The notes below the pieces were generated by a model that was not told where the DNA came from, ran no database searches, and worked only from the letters and a program-made list of their open reading frames with translations. A stretch of DNA of 64,000 nt from Siphonodentalium dalli. Its lineage: Eukaryota; Mollusca; Scaphopoda; Gadilida; Siphonodentaliidae. Numbering within the stretch: the stretch's first letter is position 1; the number at the start of each line of letters is the position of its first letter. This document shows positions 58,901 through 64,000 of the stretch, piece by piece. The translations under genes and the position numbers were made by a program. Location: the NCBI GenBank assembly GCA_032622095.1, contig CP136069.1, forward strand, positions 40,772,194 through 40,836,193, read 5' to 3'.

Positions 58901-60066
58901 AGCAGGTATCGGTAAGTGGCCCCTGAATGAGACCACATATCGATGCATGCAAAACATATTATGTCTTATGAATGCATGTGTTCTATATATAAACGTGTAT
59001 TCACTATGTCACAACGTGTTTATACATCAATATATCAACAAGAAAAGAAGATGCATGCATCAGATCGCCCATGGATTATTTGACAAAAAATTAGTCACAT
59101 ACATTGGGGAAATGTTATAAATTTCATATTAGAACTTCAAATATACGCATCTATCAAAACGAGATGTCTGGTGTACTAGCGACCAAGTACATGGTACTTA
59201 CCCCTAGATATGAAGCTTGATCGTGCATGTACAGTTTGATAATCACCTGCTCATAAATGTGGGCTATATGGTTTGCCAATAAATTCAAATGGTGACATCC
59301 AATATGCAGACGGACAGATGCAGACCGTAACGTATTCCAAAGACTTTAATGATGCAAATAGTAAATCCAAGATGGATGCTGAGGTTCATGTTTTCGGAAT
59401 TCGGAAAAGAAACGTTAGCTTATCTAGTTGTCACCACAGATATACATATGCAATTTGAGATATATCAAATAAAAAATGCTGCCTATATAATCAAATGCAA
59501 TAAAAGTATGAATACCCAACCCCTGGTACCACGCCGATGTGAATGTCAAACCTACCCGACAGTGTTGCATGTAATATAAGTATAAGTACACCCCAACCCC
59601 CTGTGCCACGCCTCTGTAACGATGTGATCAGCCTTGATGACATACACATGAAATAATCAAATAGACCAGACAGTGTTTCATGCCAAATATAAGTACGCAC
59701 ACCCTAACCCCATGTCGCCACGTCTCTACATGGCATATAGTGACATGTGAAAACATGCACATGAAATGTTCAAACAGACATGGTCCCATTGAATATAAGT
59801 GCGTACACTCAATCCCATGTCGCCGCGTCCCTACATCTAACCAGTCGTGAGCACATGCATATGAAATTGTCAAACAGACCCGGCAGTGTCACAATCAGTA
59901 TTTAAAAATAAAGTACATGGGCGATTCTCGCTTATGGGGAACAATTGATGAAGCAGCCATCTAGCATAAAATGTGTACATGTTACTATGACATAATGCAT
60001 AAGAGAATTTCAGGTACACTGTGCGACATCAAAACAATAAAATATCACTGCCCGATAGTCAATCCC
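55908..60066 (-). repeat. Palindrome right arm (4.15 kb)
   Basis: Inverted copy of 50547-54700. The inner border lies where 'catttggcataaaataaaat' (55921) faces 'attttattttatgccaaatg' (54668). The outer border lies where 'gatagtcaatccc' ends at 60066 opposite 'gggattgactatc' at 50547. Outside these points the flanks differ completely, and no flanking duplication was recognised. No gene was found in it. Confidence 0.95.
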
Positions 60067-60585
60067 TATAAGCTCATGCAATGTTCCTGTCAAAATAGCT
60101 GCATTGGGAGGGTTAAGTTTTTGGACGCCGTTCGAGTATTATGTTACATACTTATCCTCTTCTTTGTTGAATCATTTGATGGGATATTGGCTGTATGGCC
60201 ATATCATGTACAAAAATAATTATGTGGGTGTTAAAATGAAACCAATTAACTAAATCGATGAAAATTTTAATGACGCGTCTCAAAGTTTGCCGTCGTGACG
60301 TCATGAATTGACAAAATCTGGCGACAAATGAATGTTGGTATGATATAGAGTAACCATCGGCCAAACGGAACAATACCAGGTTTGCCTTTTTGTGTTAACG
60401 TATTATGTTTTCTAAATTTATAGGAAAGGGTGTGGTGTCATTTAAAAATACAAAATTGTCGGGTGGCCGGGTACCATCGGAAAAGTTAAAATAATTTTAT
60501 TTTGCTTTCTGTTAGGAGTCGGCAAAATCCGGTTTCTGAAATAGGAATAGTTCAGCCCCATGGTCCCATAAATTCCATGAGGGGG
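60067..60585. other. Gene-free stretch
   Basis: No gene or repeat border supported. Confidence 0.3.
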
Positions 60586-60842
60586 CCAAGCCTTGAAATA
60601 GTGTGTCTGTCATTTGCAGAATGAGGTCCCCAGCGGGTGAATTTAGTGATGCTACCCCGCAAAGCGGACTAGCATTACCAAATTCACCCTCTGGGGACCT
60701 CATTCTGTTTACACCTCAGCAGAATTAGGTTCCCAGAGGGTGAATTTGGTGATGCTAGCCCGCTATGCGGGGTAGCATCACTAAATTCACCCTCTGTGGA
60801 CCTCATTCTGCAAATGACAGACACCCTATTTCAAGGCTTGAG
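60586..60842. mobile_element. Triple-hairpin foldback element
   Basis: The outer arms, 'ccaagccttgaaatagtgtg' plus 'tctgtcatttgcagaatgag', face 'ctcattctgcaaatgacaga' plus 'caccctatttcaaggcttga'. Between them lie two more hairpins in series. Each is a 'gaatgaggtccccagcggg' or 'gaattaggttcccagaggg' arm with 'tgaatttagtgatgctacc' (variant 'tgaatttggtgatgctagc') facing its own inverse. The whole would fold into a three-branched structure of about 257 bases. The small open frame at 60512-60703 on the minus strand is a product of it. Confidence 0.85.
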
Positions 60843-60896
60843 GGGGGCACCTCGCCTCTTGGTACCTAGACTAACATGTTATGGTCAGTTACGTCG

Positions 60897-63060
60897 TTGA
60901 TGATGATGATTTATTCTCGAATTCATATGAATATATAGAGAATTACAAAGAGTTATTTACAGAAGATAATATAAATATTATGATAGGGTATATACATATT
61001 ATATACATGTCTCCGGTGCAATGCATGGGGAAAATTTCACCAATTATGGGTTAATCGTTTTATTTTGGGGTACGAAGATGTCAGGTACGTTTTTTATCTA
61101 ACCTAATGAAAACAGAAGCACCAATCGCAACTTCTCGGATTATCGGTCTTGCAGAAATAGTTCATTTGCGTACGGAAATCACAGAGGTTTGCCGATTGCA
61201 GAAGCACTTGTAATCGGAATGTCGCCGATTGTGTGGAAAGTAAACAGGTAATCTAATTACGAAGATTGTCAATGGTAGATAAATATTATTATCAGCATCA
61301 CTGAGCTTCTCCTAGCTGAATTGTGAACAGCTGAAGTTCGATTTACACTGGGAATGTTCGGATAATGATCTCAACGAACATCCTATACATGTAGGTTCGC
61401 TTATTGAGTTCATTACCTGAACATGCCATCCCAAATTACTGAGTTGAAATATAACATGCAACTTGTATCAGAATGACCTTCAATTTCAGTGATGTAATGG
61501 TAAATTTTAAATTATTGATTATATCTCCGGATAACTATATATATACTAATCAACGGTTACTTATTAAATCTAGTGGGGTGGGCGGGTGCTGGTTTGGTCT
61601 GACCAATTTGCGGGTTTGTACTGCGCAGTTGAGTTATATCCTCTCACTTCGAAATGATACATTTTGAATGAGCACCATCAACAGCATAGATATATATAAG
61701 CTTATATAATTGTATAATATAATCAATATAATGTATATCGCTATACATGTATAGCCAGCAGGACATGAACAAATTGTCATGTCTGCGACGTGCAATAAGT
61801 TTTATATTATGCATAGTCAATTGGGAGTGCTACATCCTACATCACACGGAGTGAATTAGTATAACTATCATTTAGATGATGCAGAATGCCGCAGCTTACA
61901 GTTGCCCATGCAAAATATCAACACATTGTACAAACTAATAATGAAAATAATAACAAAGTGAAGAATAATAAGAATATATAATTCATCAGGGTATGAGTAC
62001 ATGTACATTTGAGAGTTCAATGTGGACTTTCCTAAAAAGTATGCATACTTGGTTAAGGATTGCGCGATCATGTGAATTCAAAATTTCGTCCATGATTATA
62101 ATGTTCGCTTTTCGGCGGTATTTTTCTGGAATAAATTTCTCCCTTATATTTTGAAATTCTTTGCATTCGAGTAAATAGTGGAACTCATCAGCAATCATGT
62201 TAGTGTTACATATAAAGGTCATTTTCTGTCTTTGTGACTTGTCCCATTCCACCTCCCTGTCTCGATTGGGAGGTTGTGGTTAGCTGTTCGGAGCCTACAT
62301 TATTCAATTCGATTTTTACTATCTATGATTTTACAGATATTTTTCAAAAGTGATATGTGTATATATAAATGCTCCAATGCAAAGAATTTCAAAATATAAG
62401 GGAGAAATTTATTCCAGAAAAATACCGCCGAAAAGCGAACATTATAATCATGGACGAAATTGGTTCACACATTAATTTTTCAGAGGTCATTAATTGTGAT
62501 TGCCCACAGTCAAATAAAATTTCTCTAATGTGTCTTGTCCATTTAAAGCGACATGCACCTGCTTCACTCAGGTCTTAGTGACAACTCATATAGTACTTTT
62601 ACATAACGTTCGTCGGTCATATTTTAATTTTCGTCCAATATTTCAGTATTCTCAGTTTTATTGTGATTTCCAATGGATATCTTCCAGATTCACCATATAT
62701 CATAAAATTGGGGGTTGGTGGTTAAAAATTCATGACATGCTATGGGAAATTTGCGGTGGACATTTTCGACCACCTGGTTGTCATCATAACCCCACACCTC
62801 GCCGTGAAATCGGTAGCACCTGCGAATTAAATAAATCGAGTTGGTTAGCTAATGAAAGACAATTTGTTCTTGATCGTTTTATAACGGAGTACATGTCATT
62901 TGGAGCTTTTGTGGCAAGTGTTTGTTTTGCTTCAGAATATGAACCCGATTTTTGTGTGAATAATGCCCAAGTAGTATGTATACATTCACGCCATACCAAC
63001 ACAAAACCACACTCGAGCACAGTCACATCAATTCGCTCACAATTGAATGAATATTAGAGA
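60897..63060 (-). pseudogene. LINE relic: end of reverse transcriptase, C-terminal zinc domain, 3' tail
   Basis: On the minus strand, in order: 'SEAKQTLATKAPNDMYSVIK' and 'LANQLDLFNSQVLPI' (63026-62784, thumb region, normally followed by YGCEVW); after a frameshift 'HGEVWGYDDNQVVENVHRKF'; 'GRYPLEITIKLRILKYW' (normally GRYPL.I.IKLR); then an inverted fragment (62379-62461); then 'CNTNMIADEFHYLLECKEF' and 'NIREKFIPEKYRRKANI' (62250-61990), the C-terminal zinc-knuckle block of CR1/Jockey-like LINEs. The probable 3' end is at about 60897, where the minus strand reads 'gagaataaatcatcatcatc'. Frameshifts and stops throughout: a dead copy. Confidence 0.78.
62379..62461 (+). repeat. Inverted fragment of the same LINE
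   Basis: About 83 bases encode KEFQNIREKFIPEKYRRKAN on the plus strand, identical in sequence to the minus-strand copy at about 62090-62170. The two face each other with about 200 bases between. A short inversion or template-switch product is likely. Confidence 0.85.
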
Positions 63061-63320
63061 CCTTTCGCAAAACTCACGTTTACGATTACGAATACGGATA
63101 GGGTACTACGTCACCAATATTTGTGTACTTTCTAATCGTTCTCGTAGTTTACTATCCGTAATAACGGTTACGATTTCATGGTTTCTAATAAGCTCAAATA
63201 ACACCTGAAATTCATTTTCTGCAATATATCACTTTACTCCGTTCGAGACTGTATATGTATATCATATAAACCATCCAGTTGTATTGAGCTACGACCTCGA
63301 TATGCTGTTTAGATTGTCAA

Positions 63321-63914
63321 TCACTCTACTCGTCGTCGTGAATCACGAGCTTCCCGCGAAATAAGATCGCTATTCACAACGGATAGCCATCGCTGGCTGC
63401 GACACAGAACTTTACAGTAAGAGGAGTGCACAATGAAACCAGTCGCCAAAAATACAGTATATAGTGTGCGAAGCAAACTCTCACCAAAGAATACTGCAAT
63501 ACCACATTTGTGGAATTCCTCGATGAATTCGCACAAAGTGCGAGCTAGCCTACCCTCGTTCACGACAGAATCGATGTCATTCCCCCCAAACTGTATAAAA
63601 ACAGCATGGGGTTCCCAATCTATACAGTCCCAGAACAGCTCAGAACAATTTGCTAAAGTCAAGCCACCACGTGCAAAGAAGCGAACCTCTTTGTCCGGGA
63701 GATCAAACCAAGTACGGCGCTCATGCAGCCAATCGTAAAGACGAGCAAGGTGACTACTGCCAAACATAGCAACGCGCACTGTGTTAGACATGTCTAAAAC
63801 GCGGATGACCTCCAGCATTTTAGAGTCCCTTTTATGCAGACAGGACGGATCGCAAACACACTCACACCACAAAGCATGCACTACACGAAATCCCCGCGTC
63901 AGAATAGATCTCAC
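63321..63914 (-). CDS. SGNH-hydrolase-like fragment, probably transposon-linked
   Basis: A 197-residue open frame on the minus strand contains 'VRVAMFGSSHLARLYDWLHE' (block I, GSSH in place of GDS), 'RFFARGGLTLANC' (block II glycine) and 'VFIQFGGNDIDSV' (block III, GGND), the order and spacing of the SGNH/GDSL hydrolase fold. The final D..H block is not visible; the last 45 residues or so look unrelated, as if the frame were broken near 63460. Stand-alone SGNH domains of this type occur in CR1-like and Ngaro/DIRS-like retroelements, so a retroelement origin is likely but unproved. No ATG with context was identified; the frame opens at 63914. It might equally be one exon of a host gene. Confidence 0.55.
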   Translation of the reverse strand: MRSILTRGFRVVHALWCECVCDPSCLHKRDSKMLEVIRVLDMSNTVRVAMFGSSHLARLYDWLHERRTWFDLPDKEVRFFARGGLTLANCSELFWDCIDWEPHAVFIQFGGNDIDSVVNEGRLARTLCEFIEEFHKCGIAVFFGESLLRTLYTVFLATGFIVHSSYCKVLCRSQRWLSVVNSDLISREARDSRRRVE

Positions 63915-64000
63915 AGCATGCCGTCACCAATGCCCGCGCAAGCTTAAACTGACCCATTCACTCATTCTCAAAGGCACACCCTACATTGGTATAACTTTAC

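Noticed and set aside
62530-63057. 175-residue plus-strand open frame
   Set aside because: The minus strand carries recognisable LINE reverse-transcriptase motifs across the same bases.
1-64000. CRISPR arrays, operons, bacterial promoters
   Set aside because: The window is eukaryotic: spliced genes and DNA transposons. The tandem repeats lack the unique-spacer pattern of CRISPR.

Overview
This window is metazoan nuclear DNA: AT-rich, with spliced genes, long introns, no operons and a very dense, nested load of mobile elements. It probably comes from a lophotrochozoan such as a mollusc. That is inferred from a Cys-loop (nicotinic-type) receptor subunit resembling the expanded molluscan and brachiopod families, a two-exon family-92 glycosyltransferase, and the mix of hAT, TTAA-type, ISL2EU-like, Mutator-like and LINE relics. 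The species cannot be named from the sequence alone.

Only two host genes are supported. (1) Plus strand, 11284-17454: the last two coding exons of a Cys-loop receptor subunit (end of the ligand-binding domain, TM1-TM2; then TM3, loop, TM4). They are separated by a 5.3-kb intron full of mobile DNA. The splice phase matches exactly, but TM2 carries a 10-base insertion that breaks the frame. (2) Minus strand, 30612-26728: an apparently intact two-exon GT92 glycosyltransferase (454 residues, type II membrane protein), with a decayed copy of the start of its second exon just past the stop codon.

Layout. 1-308: LINE ORF1-like end. 310-2420: about 70-bp minisatellite with a higher-order period. 3300-3850: pentanucleotide-like microsatellite. 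4656-5498: TTAA-flanked MITEs. 6350-9650: LINE endonuclease relic split by a hAT element with a perfect 8-bp target-site duplication (TSD). 10928-11175: foldback MITE. 11284-17454: receptor gene, its intron holding a piggyBac-type foldback and a 2.7-kb TTAA element with a further hAT nested inside. 17766-23370: further MITEs, a CT microsatellite and a 0.5-kb foldback. 26209-30612: foldback relic and GT92 gene. 30926-31640: tandem pair of hAT-end-like repeats. 31640-38290: mostly featureless. 38295-44185: large diverged foldback element interrupted by a 1.8-kb ISL2EU-like element carrying a SWIM zinc-finger gene relic. 44616-45101: piggyBac-type elements. 46621-49697: Mutator-like transposase pseudogene split by a 1.2-kb hAT. 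50547-60066: a 9.5-kb palindrome with 4.15-kb, almost identical arms and a 1.2-kb spacer. 60586-60842: triple-hairpin element. 60897-63060: LINE relic (minus). 63321-63914: SGNH-hydrolase-like fragment (minus).

The two strongest leads are the palindrome together with its older structural analogue at 38.3-44.2 kb (both carry inward-facing copies of an ATGGCGGCC-type motif in their arms), and the repeated use of whole palindromic or C-rich modules as interchangeable parts by unrelated MITE and hAT families.
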